A DNA stretch of 64,000 nucleotides, from contig NZ_CP104467.1 in assembly GCF_025369935.1 (NCBI RefSeq), positions 1,929,001 to 1,993,000 of the forward strand, given 5' to 3'. A model generated the notes under the pieces. It saw only the letters and a list, made by a program, of their open reading frames with translations. It searched no databases and had not been told where the DNA came from. The DNA comes from Paenibacillus andongensis (GTDB lineage Bacteria; Bacillota; Bacilli; Paenibacillales; NBRC-103111). Each line of letters opens with the position of its first letter. The first letter of the stretch is position 1. This document shows, piece by piece, positions 45,151 to 55,699 of the stretch. The translations under genes were made by a program, and so were the position numbers.

Positions 45151-45852
45151 TTATAATTTAAAAACCTTACTCAAATAAACACCCGCGGCAGGACTAAACC
45201 GTTCCTGAAGCAACGCTCTGAGCCCACTTTTCGCTTCCGGAGTTGGAAGTGTATTCGCCTTAATCCCATGAAGCTCCATCCAATGCTCGGCAGTCATATA
45301 ACACGTGCTGTTCCAGCCGTTCTTGGTGCCATTGGCATTCAGGCGTTCACTTATCCCAGCTATGACGATATCTGTTTTGCTTTGCAGTTCTATCAGTGCG
45401 CGGTCGAATTCATTTTTCGACTCCTTGGCTTTCATCCCGATTTTGGAGCGAAGCTCCTTAACATCGATGCCTTCATTCTCTTGAACAGCTTGAAAAAGCT
45501 CGACAGCTGATTTGGGAAGCTCTCCATCTGCATAACGCTCCTCTACAGAATAAGGCTCGTCTAGCAAATTTTTAATCAAAGGGAAGAGCTCAGCAGAAAT
45601 CAATAGAGGCTTCTTTGCAAAAAACCGTCCATAAGCGGCAATACCGTCACCAGGGAGACGATCTCGCCATAACCAAGGATCTGTCTCTAGCCCGGTATGC
45701 CATTGTTCAGGCACAGTTATGGATTCAAGCGAAGGATGATTCGGTATGAACGAAGAGAGAGGGAGAATACCGACCTCTTTCACGATCTTCGTAACATCCT
45801 CATAAGCAGCAGCTTTCCAACCAACATCATTCACTTTGACCAAAACGATCAT
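45151..45852 (-). CDS. AlkZ-related / winged-helix-like protein, function unknown
   Basis: 233 residues, no signal or membrane segment. Blocks PSLESITVPEQWHTG, DPWLWRDRLPGDGIAAYGRFF and KKPLLISAELFPLI recall Firmicutes proteins named AlkZ-related, which share the winged-helix fold of AlkZ DNA glycosylases. The central part (about 115-165, ELFQAVQENEGIDVKELRSK) could be a winged helix. The catalytic QxQ of AlkZ glycosylases was not seen, so DNA repair activity should not be assumed. Naming is from memory of the family. It lies 30 bases downstream of mnmA on the same strand and may be cotranscribed. Confidence 0.6.
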   Translation of the reverse strand: MIVLVKVNDVGWKAAAYEDVTKIVKEVGILPLSSFIPNHPSLESITVPEQWHTGLETDPWLWRDRLPGDGIAAYGRFFAKKPLLISAELFPLIKNLLDEPYSVEERYADGELPKSAVELFQAVQENEGIDVKELRSKIGMKAKESKNEFDRALIELQSKTDIVIAGISERLNANGTKNGWNSTCYMTAEHWMELHGIKANTLPTPEAKSGLRALLQERFSPAAGVYLSKVFKL

Positions 45853-45882
45853 CCTTCCTGTTCCTATATCCGCCGATCAAAC

Positions 45883-47281
<1,399 letters not shown>

Positions 47282-47701
47282 TTGAAAATTTCTACAAAAG
47301 GCCGCTATGGTTTAACGATCATGATGGAGCTGGCCAATCGATTTGGTGAAGGACCGACTTCACTCAAAAGTATTGCCGAAAAGCATCAGCTTTCCGAGCA
47401 TTATCTGGAGCAACTTGTAGCTCCGCTTCGCAATGCAGGATTGGTCAAAAGTATTCGTGGTGCTTACGGTGGATATATTCTCTCAAAATCTGCTGAGCAA
47501 GTAACAGCAGGCGAGGTTATTCGTGTATTAGAAGGACCTATTAGTCCTGTCGATTTCACGGAGGAAGATGATCCGGCTAAGCGTGATCTGTGGATTCGAA
47601 TTCGCGATAGCATTGCGGACGTGCTAGACTCTACTACACTTGCGAACTTGATTTCTTTCGAAGACCAAGGCAAGAACGACAACTACATGTTTTACATTTA
47701 A
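47282..47701 (+). CDS. cymR: Rrf2-family cysteine metabolism repressor CymR
   Basis: 139 residues. Winged-helix Rrf2 protein that, with CysK, represses sulfur-assimilation genes in Bacilli. MKISTKGRYGLTIMMELA start, HTH in SLKSIAEKHQLSEHYLEQLV and wing SIRGAYGGYIL are typical. No Fe-S cysteine triad, as expected for CymR rather than IscR. The TTG start at 47282 follows GAGGTG. iscS follows after 9 bases. Confidence 0.92.
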   Translation: MKISTKGRYGLTIMMELANRFGEGPTSLKSIAEKHQLSEHYLEQLVAPLRNAGLVKSIRGAYGGYILSKSAEQVTAGEVIRVLEGPISPVDFTEEDDPAKRDLWIRIRDSIADVLDSTTLANLISFEDQGKNDNYMFYI

Positions 47702-47710
47702 GGGTGTCCT

Positions 47711-48859
47711 ATGAATCCCATTTATCTTGATCATGCAGCAACTACACCCGTGCATCCTGAAGTATTGGAAGCGATGCTTCCCTTCTATACAGCCTTTTTT
47801 GGTAATCCTTCGAGTACTCACAGCTTCGGCAGAGCTACTAGAACAGCACTCAACCGGTTTCGTGATTCTATGGCGAAATCGTTAGGCTGTTTACCTGCTG
47901 AGCTAATTTTTACAAGCGGAGGGACCGAAAGCAATAATATGGCGATCTTCGGGATCATAAATGCGAACAAGGATGGCAAGAAGCATATCATTACGACGGA
48001 GATCGAGCATCATGCTGTTTTGCATCCCTGTGAGCAATTGGAGAGCCTCGGACACGAGGTGACTTACCTTCCAGTAGGTCCGACCGGTCTTATTCAAATA
48101 GAAGATGTGGAAGCGGCTATTCGACCTGATACAGCACTCATCTCCATGATGTATGTGAATAATGAAGTAGGGACCATTCAACCGATCGAGCAAGTAGGTC
48201 TTCTAGCGCGGAGTCGGCAAATTCCTTTTCATGTAGATGCGGTGCAAGCATTAGGGAAACTGCCGCTTAATGTTCGTGAACTTCCTGTTGATTTAATGAG
48301 TTTATCGGCTCATAAGATATACGGACCCAAAGGTGCAGGCGCCTTATATGTATCGAAGAACACGAGGTTGACACCTCACGTCTATGGCGGTGCTCAAGAG
48401 AGAAAGCGCCGCGCAGGTACGGAGAATGTAGCAGCAATTGCAGGCTTTGCCAAAGCAGTGGAGGTTACTCTCCCCATGATGGACAGCATACAATCCAATG
48501 TCACAGAGTTTCGCGGGCTTATGATAAGCATACTTGAACAGCAGTTAGGCTTTGATAGCTTTACGATTAATGGCCACAAGGAACAGTGTATCCCGCATAT
48601 TCTGAACATCAGCTTCCCAGGTATCTCAACAGAAACACTTCTTATGAATCTTGATATAGAAGACGTGGCTGCCGCAAGCGGTTCTGCATGCACTTCAGGT
48701 TCACTTGAAGTATCGCACGTATTACAAGCCATGAAGCTCCCAGAAAATGTTACAGCCTCCGCGGTTCGATTTAGCTTTGGAATGGGGAATTCTAAAGAAC
48801 AAATCGAAACAGCTGCCCAGAAAATTGCAACCATTGTCAAGCGGTTGCGTACTACATAG
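47711..48859 (+). CDS. Cysteine desulfurase (IscS/YrvO-like)
   Basis: 382 residues, PLP class V fold. Takes sulfur from cysteine, probably for MnmA. Start IYLDHAATTPVHPEVLEAM. PLP-Lys is in MSLSAHKIYGPKGAGALY (about 200). The catalytic Cys is in AASGSACTSGSLEVSHV (about 326), with the loop length of the IscS/NifS group I. Neighbours cymR and (divergent) mnmA support a tRNA-thiolation role. Confidence 0.95.
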   Translation: MNPIYLDHAATTPVHPEVLEAMLPFYTAFFGNPSSTHSFGRATRTALNRFRDSMAKSLGCLPAELIFTSGGTESNNMAIFGIINANKDGKKHIITTEIEHHAVLHPCEQLESLGHEVTYLPVGPTGLIQIEDVEAAIRPDTALISMMYVNNEVGTIQPIEQVGLLARSRQIPFHVDAVQALGKLPLNVRELPVDLMSLSAHKIYGPKGAGALYVSKNTRLTPHVYGGAQERKRRAGTENVAAIAGFAKAVEVTLPMMDSIQSNVTEFRGLMISILEQQLGFDSFTINGHKEQCIPHILNISFPGISTETLLMNLDIEDVAAASGSACTSGSLEVSHVLQAMKLPENVTASAVRFSFGMGNSKEQIETAAQKIATIVKRLRTT

Positions 48860-48887
48860 TACCGGGTGGTTCTAGGAGGAATAAAAC

Positions 48888-49409
48888 TTGCGCAAAGCGC
48901 ATGATTTGATCGGACTTCCCGTTCTAACGGTAGATTCCGGTAAACAAATAGGTCAAGTGAAAGATTTGTTGGTAGGCCCTGATTGGAACATACGAGGTAT
49001 CATGCTCGAAGTGAAGAATTGGTTCTCCTCCTTACGTTATATACCGTGGGAGGGAGTCGTCGCTGCTGGAGAGGATGCCATTACCATACCGAACGAAAGT
49101 GTCATTCGCGAGTTTGAGCATGTAGAAGAGTGCCATGCTTTTCTTGAAGGAAGCCGCAAAATTAAAGGCCTTCCCGTCATTACAGTGGGAGGGCACAAAT
49201 TAGGCGTGGTAGAAGATGTTTATTTAAACCAGAATTGGGGTAAACAAATAATAGGTTATGAATTGTCCGAAGGGTTTATTTCTGATTTAAAGGAAGGGCG
49301 AAGATGGCTTCCCATGCCAGAGTCGGCAACCAAAGGGGAAGATGCCGTCATTGTGCCTGTACATTGCGCTCAGGAAGTAGAAGAACTCTTCGTATCCAAA
49401 GAAGAATAG
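48888..49409 (+). CDS. PRC-barrel domain protein (YrrD-like)
   Basis: 173 residues with two PRC-barrel units: HDLIGLPVLTVDSGKQIGQV (about 4-75) and KGLPVITVGGHKLGVVEDVY (about 90-160). TTG start with AGGAGGA upstream. Bacillus YrrD sits beside the same cysteine desulfurase/mnmA genes; its function is unknown, perhaps RNA- or membrane-associated. Confidence 0.85.
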   Translation: MRKAHDLIGLPVLTVDSGKQIGQVKDLLVGPDWNIRGIMLEVKNWFSSLRYIPWEGVVAAGEDAITIPNESVIREFEHVEECHAFLEGSRKIKGLPVITVGGHKLGVVEDVYLNQNWGKQIIGYELSEGFISDLKEGRRWLPMPESATKGEDAVIVPVHCAQEVEELFVSKEE

Positions 49410-49419
49410 GGTGAGCATT

Positions 49420-49620
49420 ATGCGTTGTCCAAACTGTAATTCCAAAGATATTGGAAAAATCGGTTCCCATCAATTCTACTGCTGGGGTTGCTTTATTGAA
49501 CTCAGTGTGAACGGAGACAAAATGTCTGTGTATCAAGTAGAGGAAGACGGTACGTTGAGTTCTTTGGATGATTTATTCTTTGAGGAAGAAATTCCTCATG
49601 TCCATGAACATGCGAATTAA
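49420..49620 (+). CDS. Small zinc-ribbon-like protein
   Basis: 66 residues. MRCPNCNSKDIGKIG, then HQFYCWGCFIEL: two CxxC pairs, a likely zinc site. The C-terminal part is acidic and ends HVHEHAN. ATG at 49420 after AGGGTGA. Eleven bases behind the PRC protein gene, so probably one unit. Confidence 0.75.
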   Translation: MRCPNCNSKDIGKIGSHQFYCWGCFIELSVNGDKMSVYQVEEDGTLSSLDDLFFEEEIPHVHEHAN

Positions 49621-49638
49621 TCGATAATACTACACATT

Positions 49639-49690
49639 ACGAAACGTTATTTTTTGAGCGCAGCGGCGCTTAAGAAATAGCGTTTTTTTT
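49639..49690 (+). terminator. Terminator of the cymR-iscS-yrrD-like unit
   Basis: AACGTTATTTTTTGAGCGC pairs with GCGCTTAAGAAATAGCGTT, then eight T. Confidence 0.85.
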
Positions 49691-49783
49691 ATTGTTTCTC
49701 TCATGAGGCAGCGGGTTAATTTGGACGGGTTGTACATATACTGTATGAGCATATGTTTATTTGGATGAACTGAGGTGAAGAGA

Positions 49784-50854
49784 ATGGAACGTTTTTGGAA
49801 AAATAAATGGTTTGTCGGGCTGGTCTACCTCCTGCTAGTCCTGGCCAGTTTGTATATGCTGCTGCAAATCAAGCCTATCATGTTTAGTGTATTTGCCTTT
49901 ATAAAAGCTATCTTGACGCCATTTTTTATAGCTGTGATTATTTCCTACATTTTAAACCCGATCGTGAATATTCTTAACCAGCGGAAAGTGCCAAGAACCA
50001 TTGCTGTACTGCTTATCTATAGTGTCTTTCTCACATCTCTGACTGTTATTATCATGAATATGACACCGATGTTTGTGTCCCAAATAGCGGAACTGAATGA
50101 GCATATGCCGCAAATGGCTATGCGCGCGCAGGCGATTGTAGACGGCTTTAATCAAAATCAACTGCTGCCCGACAGTGTGCGCAATGGATTTAATCATTCA
50201 CTTACGAAGCTGGAAAATAGCATTTCCATGGCTATCTCGAACTACATGAATCAGATTGGAAATACCATCAATATGCTGTTCATCGCTTTTATCGTACCGT
50301 TCGTTGCCTTTTATATCTTAAAGGATTTTCAAATTATTGAGAAAACAGCCCTGGCTATCGTGCCACGTGAACATCGTAAGAAAACAATCAAATTACTGAT
50401 TGATATTGACACGGCTCTCGGTAATTATATCCGGGGTCAACTGTTAGTTTGCGTGATTATAGGAGTTCTTGCCTATTTGGGGTATTGGCTTATTGGTATG
50501 CCATATGCCTTGCTGTGTGCTAGCGTTGTGGCGGTGTTTAATATTATTCCTTATTTGGGGCCATTTTTTGGAGCGGCTCCCGCACTCATTATGGCTTCAA
50601 CGATCTCTTTGAAAATGCTGTTGTTCGTCGCTCTCGTTAATTTAGCTGTGCAAATTCTCGAAGGCAACGTTATCTCCCCTCAGGTGGTAGGAAGAACGCT
50701 TCATATGCATCCGTTAGTTATCATTTTCGCCTTACTTGTAGGCGGGGAAATCGCGGGTATTGTGGGGTTAATATTGGCTGTACCATTCTTTGCCGTTATG
50801 AAGGTGATCATTCAACATGTTTTCCTTCACTATGTACATAAGCCTACGACATGA
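49784..50854 (+). CDS. AI-2E family transporter (YrrI-like)
   Basis: 356 residues, about 7-8 transmembrane helices. Family blocks IISYILNPIVNILNQRKVPRTIAV, FIVPFVAFYILKDF, NIIPYLGPFFGAAPALIMA and VGRTLHMHPLVIIFALLVGGEIAGIVGLILAVP are all present. Some members have been linked to autoinducer or Na+/H+ export; the substrate here is unknown. ATG at 49784 with GAGGTG 7 bases upstream. Same position before alaS as B. subtilis yrrI. Confidence 0.9.
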   Translation: MERFWKNKWFVGLVYLLLVLASLYMLLQIKPIMFSVFAFIKAILTPFFIAVIISYILNPIVNILNQRKVPRTIAVLLIYSVFLTSLTVIIMNMTPMFVSQIAELNEHMPQMAMRAQAIVDGFNQNQLLPDSVRNGFNHSLTKLENSISMAISNYMNQIGNTINMLFIAFIVPFVAFYILKDFQIIEKTALAIVPREHRKKTIKLLIDIDTALGNYIRGQLLVCVIIGVLAYLGYWLIGMPYALLCASVVAVFNIIPYLGPFFGAAPALIMASTISLKMLLFVALVNLAVQILEGNVISPQVVGRTLHMHPLVIIFALLVGGEIAGIVGLILAVPFFAVMKVIIQHVFLHYVHKPTT

Positions 50855-50871
50855 GGTTTCATTAGGAATAG

Positions 50872-51044
50872 ACGCACAGAACCCCTCTGAGCCATGACTT
50901 GCGGGATCATGGTCCAGAGGGGTTCTGCACGAGGGTTGAGGATATGAAAGGTGTGGCCATGCGTAAACCAACGAATGGGCTACGGAATAAGTATACGAAT
51001 TCTTGACATATGTCTTATTTCGATAATGAAAATCATTATCACTT
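50872..51044 (-). ncRNA. Putative Fur-controlled small RNA
   Basis: A good minus-strand promoter starts transcription near 51044, moving away from alaS. About 120 bases on, the RNA enters a long hairpin (50876-50926) whose arms contain CAGAACCCCTCTG and its complement. No ORF with a ribosome site is present. C-rich ACCCCTCT could pair with Shine-Dalgarno regions, as in known Fur-controlled RNAs. The hairpin lacks a T-run, so the true 3' end is uncertain. Confidence 0.4.
51022..51040. promoter_or_regulatory. Fur box 1
   Basis: GATAATGAAAATCATTATC matches the 19-bp Fur consensus at 18 positions. It covers the first transcribed bases of the minus-strand promoter. Confidence 0.8.
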
Positions 51045-51050
51045 AAACGT

Positions 51051-51079
51051 AGTATACTTCCATTGAGAATGATTGTCAA
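51051..51079 (-). promoter_or_regulatory. Minus-strand SigA promoter with Fur box 2 in its spacer
   Basis: On the minus strand TTGACA (51079-51074), 17-bp spacer, TATACT (51056-51051). TTGAGAATGATTGTCAA (51063-51079, plus strand) fits the 7-1-7 Fur pattern with two mismatches and overlaps the -35 and spacer. Confidence 0.7.
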
Positions 51080-51121
51080 CTATATTTTTTGGGATTTCAA
51101 GCCCAAAGCTGCTCATGAATA

Positions 51122-51150
51122 TTGACAGGGTACTAGCATATAGTTATAAT
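51122..51150 (+). promoter_or_regulatory. Consensus SigA promoter of T-box-alaS
   Basis: TTGACA (51122-51127), 17-bp spacer, TATAAT (51145-51150): an exact consensus. Confidence 0.9.
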
Positions 51151-51156
51151 TTGCCT

Positions 51157-51452
51157 TATCTATATCTGAATTGAAAGCGTTGATGAAACTTTAGTAAGCC
51201 ATAGCCCATCGTCAGAGAGAAGGTTCCGCTTGAGCAGTGTTGCTGCGAGTAGCGGCTGGAAGAACCTTTCGGTGCAAGGATGGCCCAAAGCTCGTTTCGG
51301 AGTGTGGATGAACTTCACCGGTTGGACCCGTTACAGATCCGCACAAGGAGATTGCGTTTGTTTCCTCTTGCAGTAAGCAAGGGTGAGCCGAATACAATAA
51401 CCAGGGTGGTACCGCGATTATTCGTCCCTGTATGTTACAGGGGCGTTTTTTG
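51157..51452 (+). promoter_or_regulatory. T-box riboswitch upstream of alaS
   Basis: Stem I shows AGTAA (51193), CAGAGAGAAGGTTC, distal loop GGCTGGAAG and CCCAAAGCTCG. The specifier GCT (51290-51292) codes for Ala. T-box AGGGTGGTACCGCG is at 51403-51416. Terminator CGTCCCTGTA/TACAGGGGCG with six T is at 51423-51452. Confidence 0.95.
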
Positions 51453-51494
51453 TTTGTTTTTCGAACAATTGATAAATATGGAGGCTTGAACAAG

Positions 51495-54122
51495 ATGAAA
51501 GCAAGTGAAATACGTTCCAAGTGGTTGCAGTTCTTTGCAAGTAAAGGTCATAAGGTTGAGCCAAGCTCATCGCTCGTCCCACATAATGACCCCTCACTGC
51601 TGTGGATTAACGCTGGGATTGCACCTTTAAAACCGTATTTGGATGGACGCGAAATTCCTGAAAATCCGCGGATTACAAATGCCCAGAAATGTATTCGTAC
51701 GAATGATATTGAAAATGTAGGTAAAACACGCCGACATCATACGTTCTTTGAGATGCTGGGGAATTTCTCTATCGGAGACTATTTTAAAAAAGAAGTTATT
51801 CCTTGGGCTTGGGAGTTTCTGACGGATCCGCAGTGGATCGGCTTTGATCCGAATCGTATTTCTGTCACCGTGCATGAGGACGATGAGGAAGCTTTTGAAA
51901 TTTGGAACAAACAAATTGGAATTCCCGAAGAGCGTATTTATAAGCTCAAAGAAGATAATTTCTGGGATATCGGTGAGGGGCCGTGTGGTCCTTGTACAGA
52001 GATTTTCTATGATCGCGGTGATAAATACGGTGATTTGTCTGATCCAGAATGCTGGCCAGGTGGGGAGAATGAGCGTTTCCTAGAAGTTTGGAACCTCGTG
52101 TTTACGCAATTCAACCATAATAAGGACGGCAGCTATACACCGCTCCCTAATAAAAATATCGATACCGGGGCAGGACTAGAACGTTTTGCATCAATTCTGC
52201 AAGATGTGGACTCGAACTTCGACACGGATTTATTTAAACCGATTATTGATAAAACATGTGAGCTTACGGGTGTGAAATATCATGTGAATGAAGAGCACGA
52301 TGTTGCACTCAAAGTCATCGCTGACCATATTCGCACCGTTGCTTTCTCCGTTGGTGATGGCGTTCTGCCTTCCAATGAGGGACGCGGTTATGTGATCCGC
52401 CGATTGCTGCGCCGCGCTGTACGATACGGCAAAGTACTTGGACTTGATAAGCCATTCCTTCATAAGCTCGTACCAACTGTTGGAGAAATCATGGGCGTTT
52501 ACTACACGGAAGTTGTAGATAAACGAGAATTTATCGAGAAGGTCATCCGAACCGAAGAGGAGCGTTTCCATGAAACGTTAAGCGATGGCTTGATCATTCT
52601 GGCTGAGATGGTAGAAAAGACGCGTCAAGCTGGTACGAATCAAATCAGCGGACCTGATGCATTCAAGTTGTATGATACGTATGGTTTCCCTTTCGATTTG
52701 ACCGAGGACTTTGCTTCTGAGAAGGGCTTGACGGTTGACCGTGCTGGATTTGATGCTTCCATGCAGGAACAGCGCGACCGTGCTAGAGCAGCCAGTCATA
52801 AAGAAGGCGGCATGAAGGTACAAGGTGGACCGCTGTCTGATTTGACGATTAAAAGCGAATTTGTTGGTTATAATGAATTGGTAGTTACTGCTAGTATCGT
52901 GGCGATCGTTCATGAGAATGAACTCGTTGACATTGTCGGAGTTGGTGAGACCTGCCAGGTCGTATTGGATCGGACTCCTTTTTACGCTGAAAGCGGCGGT
53001 CAGGTAAGTGATTATGGTATAATTCGAAATGAACAAGTGTCATTGAAGGTTGAGGATGTTATCAAAGCGCCTCATGGACAACACGTTCACAAAGTTCTTG
53101 TGGTATCGGGTGTTCTGCGTAATGGTGATTCCGTAGAAGCTATTGTTTCTGCCGCTGAACGTGGAGACATCATTAAGAACCATACAGCTACACATTTGCT
53201 GCACAAAGCGCTTAAGGAAGTGCTTGGAACACATGTAAATCAAGCAGGTTCTTTGGTTGAACCTGACCGATTGCGGTTTGACTTCTCGCATTTCGGAAGC
53301 ATTAGCAGCGAAGAACTGCAGGATGTAGAACAGCGTGTGAACCGTCAGATTTGGAACAACACGAATGTGGATATTTCACTCAAAGCAATCGCTGAAGCGA
53401 AAGCAATGGGAGCAATGGCGTTGTTCGGCGAGAAGTACGGTGATATCGTGCGCGTTGTGCAAGTTGGCGATTACAGCTTAGAGCTGTGCGGCGGTTGCCA
53501 CGTTCAGAATACGGGTCAAATTGGCTTATTCAAAATCGTCAGCGAGTCCGGAATCGGTTCAGGTGTTCGTCGGATCGAAGCGGTGTCTGGCCGGAGCGCG
53601 TATGAATATCTTGATCAGCAATTACAATTACTGAAAGAGTCCGCAGGCTTGCTCAAATCAAATATTCAAGATGTACCTAAACGTGTGGAAGCTGCGCTTC
53701 AGCAAGTGAAGGAATTGGCACGTGAAAACGAGTCGCTGCGCAGCAAGCTTGGGCGGATCGAAGCGGGTTCCCTTACAGACCAAGTGAAGCAAATAGCGGG
53801 GATTTCGGTGCTGGCTGCACAAGTTAATGCAGCGGATATGGACTCACTTCGGAATATTGTGGATGAGATGAAGACGAAGCTTGGTTCCGCTGTTATCGTA
53901 CTCGGCGCTGCCGCAGATGACAAAGTCAATTTGGTAGCTGCTGTCACGCCAGATCTTGTGACTAAAGGCTTCCACGCTGGCAAAATCATTAAAGAAGTGG
54001 CTCAGGCAGTTGGCGGTAGCGGAGGCGGTCGCCCGGACATGGCGCAAGCAGGCGGTAAGGATGCATCCAAATTGCAAGCTGCATTGTCCGGAGTTGAAGG
54101 ACTTCTGTCCCAATTTGCATAA
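51495..54122 (+). CDS. alaS: Alanyl-tRNA synthetase
   Basis: 875 residues. Class II aminoacylation core (about 1-245, motif 2 [19 protein letters not shown]). The editing domain has its zinc site in HTATHLLH (about 561) and CGGCHVQNT (about 663). A coiled region and a C-Ala domain ([11 protein letters not shown], about 840) follow. ATG at 51495, ten bases after GGAGG. The start is taken from the family N-terminus [13 protein letters not shown]. Confidence 0.97.
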   Translation: MKASEIRSKWLQFFASKGHKVEPSSSLVPHNDPSLLWINAGIAPLKPYLDGREIPENPRITNAQKCIRTNDIENVGKTRRHHTFFEMLGNFSIGDYFKKEVIPWAWEFLTDPQWIGFDPNRISVTVHEDDEEAFEIWNKQIGIPEERIYKLKEDNFWDIGEGPCGPCTEIFYDRGDKYGDLSDPECWPGGENERFLEVWNLVFTQFNHNKDGSYTPLPNKNIDTGAGLERFASILQDVDSNFDTDLFKPIIDKTCELTGVKYHVNEEHDVALKVIADHIRTVAFSVGDGVLPSNEGRGYVIRRLLRRAVRYGKVLGLDKPFLHKLVPTVGEIMGVYYTEVVDKREFIEKVIRTEEERFHETLSDGLIILAEMVEKTRQAGTNQISGPDAFKLYDTYGFPFDLTEDFASEKGLTVDRAGFDASMQEQRDRARAASHKEGGMKVQGGPLSDLTIKSEFVGYNELVVTASIVAIVHENELVDIVGVGETCQVVLDRTPFYAESGGQVSDYGIIRNEQVSLKVEDVIKAPHGQHVHKVLVVSGVLRNGDSVEAIVSAAERGDIIKNHTATHLLHKALKEVLGTHVNQAGSLVEPDRLRFDFSHFGSISSEELQDVEQRVNRQIWNNTNVDISLKAIAEAKAMGAMALFGEKYGDIVRVVQVGDYSLELCGGCHVQNTGQIGLFKIVSESGIGSGVRRIEAVSGRSAYEYLDQQLQLLKESAGLLKSNIQDVPKRVEAALQQVKELARENESLRSKLGRIEAGSLTDQVKQIAGISVLAAQVNAADMDSLRNIVDEMKTKLGSAVIVLGAAADDKVNLVAAVTPDLVTKGFHAGKIIKEVAQAVGGSGGGRPDMAQAGGKDASKLQAALSGVEGLLSQFA

Positions 54123-54234
54123 TTATTTTTCTGTGGGACAGGAATTTTTAAACCCATAGAGAATATAACCAGTATACATGGATTAATTTTCAAAAAATTT
54201 ACAATGGTATCACAAGGAAAGTGAGGTGCTCCTG

Positions 54235-54495
54235 ATGAGTTCCATGGATAAAACGATGAAGTTTAACGTAAAGGCAGAAGAAATTGAGACATCGCCCAAA
54301 GATGTGCTACTAGCGGTGTACGATGCTCTTCAGGAAAAAGGGTATAATCCGATCAACCAGATTGTCGGGTACTTGCTTTCCGGAGATCCTGCCTATATTC
54401 CACGGCATAACAATGCTCGGAGCCTCATTCGTAAACGGGAACGGGACGAACTCATTGAAGAATTGGTTCGTGCTTATCTGGGTCAACACAAATAG
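54235..54495 (+). CDS. ireB: IreB family regulatory phosphoprotein (UPF0297, YrzL)
   Basis: 86 residues. [15 protein letters not shown] keeps the N-terminal Thr that the Ser/Thr kinase IreK phosphorylates in Enterococcus. [29 protein letters not shown] is the family core. ATG after GTGAGGTG. alaS-ireB-ruvX-yrzB is a conserved Bacillota cluster. Confidence 0.95.
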   Translation: MSSMDKTMKFNVKAEEIETSPKDVLLAVYDALQEKGYNPINQIVGYLLSGDPAYIPRHNNARSLIRKRERDELIEELVRAYLGQHK

Positions 54496-54513
54496 AAGGA
54501 AAAGAGAACCGGC

Positions 54514-54930
54514 ATGAGATGGATAGGCTTGGATTATGGGGACAAGACGATTGGTGTAGCGATGAGCGACGAGCTTGGTTGGACGGCTCAAGGGCTTGAA
54601 GTCATACATCGTCGTAAGCCTGGGGAAGACATCGCTCGGCTGGAGGCCATTGTCAAACAGTACGGTGTTACTCAAATCGTGGTAGGCTTGCCCAAAAATA
54701 TGAACAATACGATAGGGCCTCGCGGCGAGCTTGCTATTGCATTTTCGCAAGAATTAGAGCAAAAACTAAGTGTACCTGTACACTTGTGGGATGAGCGTTT
54801 AACGACCGTAGCTGCGACACGCACACTTCTAGAAGCTGATGTGAGTCGGAAGAAACGCAAGCAGGTTATTGATAAAATGGCCGCACAGCTCATTCTGCAA
54901 GGGTATATGGATGCCAATATGAAGAGGTGA
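54514..54930 (+). CDS. ruvX: Holliday junction resolvase-like protein RuvX/YqgF
   Basis: 138 residues, RNase H-like fold. First Asp in [19 protein letters not shown], Glu/Asp in [12 protein letters not shown] (about 90), final Asp in [14 protein letters not shown]. In E. coli YqgF is essential and acts in 16S rRNA processing; a resolvase role is less certain. AAGGAAAAGAG precedes the ATG. Confidence 0.93.
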   Translation: MRWIGLDYGDKTIGVAMSDELGWTAQGLEVIHRRKPGEDIARLEAIVKQYGVTQIVVGLPKNMNNTIGPRGELAIAFSQELEQKLSVPVHLWDERLTTVAATRTLLEADVSRKKRKQVIDKMAAQLILQGYMDANMKR

Positions 54931-54936
54931 ACGAAC

Positions 54937-55245
54937 GTGTCCAAAGAAGAATTGAATGAAGAACAACCAGAAATCATTTACATCCCGGACGATGAAGGCA
55001 ACGAAGAAGAGTTCGAGGTTATCATGAAATTCGAAGTGGACGGTTCAGATAAGAAGTACATGATGGTAGTGCCTACTGACGGCGGAGATGAAGAATCCGA
55101 TGAAGTGTACGCATTTCGTTATGAAGAGGATGATGACGGTGAGGATTTGAAGCTGTTCACCATCGAGGATGAAGAGGAATGGAATATCGTTGAAGAAACA
55201 TTTAATACCTTAATGGCTGAATTCGATGAGGAAGAAGAAGCATGA
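54937..55245 (+). CDS. DUF1292 protein (YrzB-like), first copy
   Basis: 102 residues, very acidic. EEFEVIMKFEVDGSDKKYMMV and EVYAFRYEEDDDGEDLKL are the DUF1292 pattern. GTG start after GAGGTG. Function unknown. Stop overlaps the next gene (ATGA). Confidence 0.9.
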   Translation: MSKEELNEEQPEIIYIPDDEGNEEEFEVIMKFEVDGSDKKYMMVVPTDGGDEESDEVYAFRYEEDDDGEDLKLFTIEDEEEWNIVEETFNTLMAEFDEEEEA

Positions 55246-55538
55246 GTACGACGCCTTCTGACGTATTGCGCAAAACTTACGGGGATGATATTATTTTGTT
55301 TGATGAGCAAAATGAATCAACGGTGTATCATCTTCTTAAAGAATTCGTTTATGGAAATTATACGTATGCTGTTCTGCAATCTGATGAACTCAAGAAGGAA
55401 GACGAGGTTGCTGTTTTCCGAGTGACGACAGATAGTGACGGACAGTATGAATTGGAAACCATCGAGGATGACGATGAATGGGAAACCGTTTCAGAGCTCT
55501 ACGACGAGATGGTATTTCCAAAAGAGGATGAATTGTAA
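55242..55538 (+). CDS. DUF1292 protein, second tandem copy
   Basis: 98 residues. Same plan as its neighbour: STVYHLLKEFVYGNYTYAVL, then EDEVAVFRVTTDSDGQYELE and an acidic end. The two are diverged paralogues, coupled by a four-base overlap. Function unknown. Confidence 0.85.
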   Translation: MSTTPSDVLRKTYGDDIILFDEQNESTVYHLLKEFVYGNYTYAVLQSDELKKEDEVAVFRVTTDSDGQYELETIEDDDEWETVSELYDEMVFPKEDEL

Positions 55539-55550
55539 GAAGCATACAAC

Positions 55551-55578
55551 CGAGCGGAGCGCATCCGCTCGTTTTTGT
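55551..55578 (+). terminator. Terminator of alaS-to-DUF1292 cluster
   Basis: CGAGCGGA/TCCGCTCG stem and five T. Confidence 0.85.
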
Positions 55579-55584
55579 TTGCTT

Positions 55585-55696
55585 TGGGGTATAAAGCAAA
55601 ACTCAGTTTATGCTTACGATGTTAGTTTTCTTACGAAAACTCTAAAGCCAACGCTTACGAAGTCAGTTTTGCTAAAGCAAAACTTTTAGGAGGATT
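55585..55696 (+). repeat. Tandem hairpin repeats ending in the mltG ribosome-binding site
   Basis: Units start at 55610 (ATGCTTACGATGTTAGTTTT) and 55651 (ACGCTTACGAAGTCAGTTTT), period 41, after a decayed unit ending AAGCAAAACTC near 55603. Stems are GTTTTC/GAAAAC in the first and GTTTTGCT/AGCAAAAC in the second. The last ends TTTTAGGAGG (55685-55694). Confidence 0.85.
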
Positions 55697-55699
55697 ATT

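Noticed and set aside
51003..51031. Plus-strand promoter starting at TTGACA 51003
   Set aside because: No acceptable -10 at 16-18 bp spacing, while the alaS promoter 120 bases on is an exact consensus.
50768..51079. 103-residue minus-strand frame over the Fur promoter
   Set aside because: It would start in the -35 box of the predicted promoter and run antisense into the permease gene. No ribosome site.
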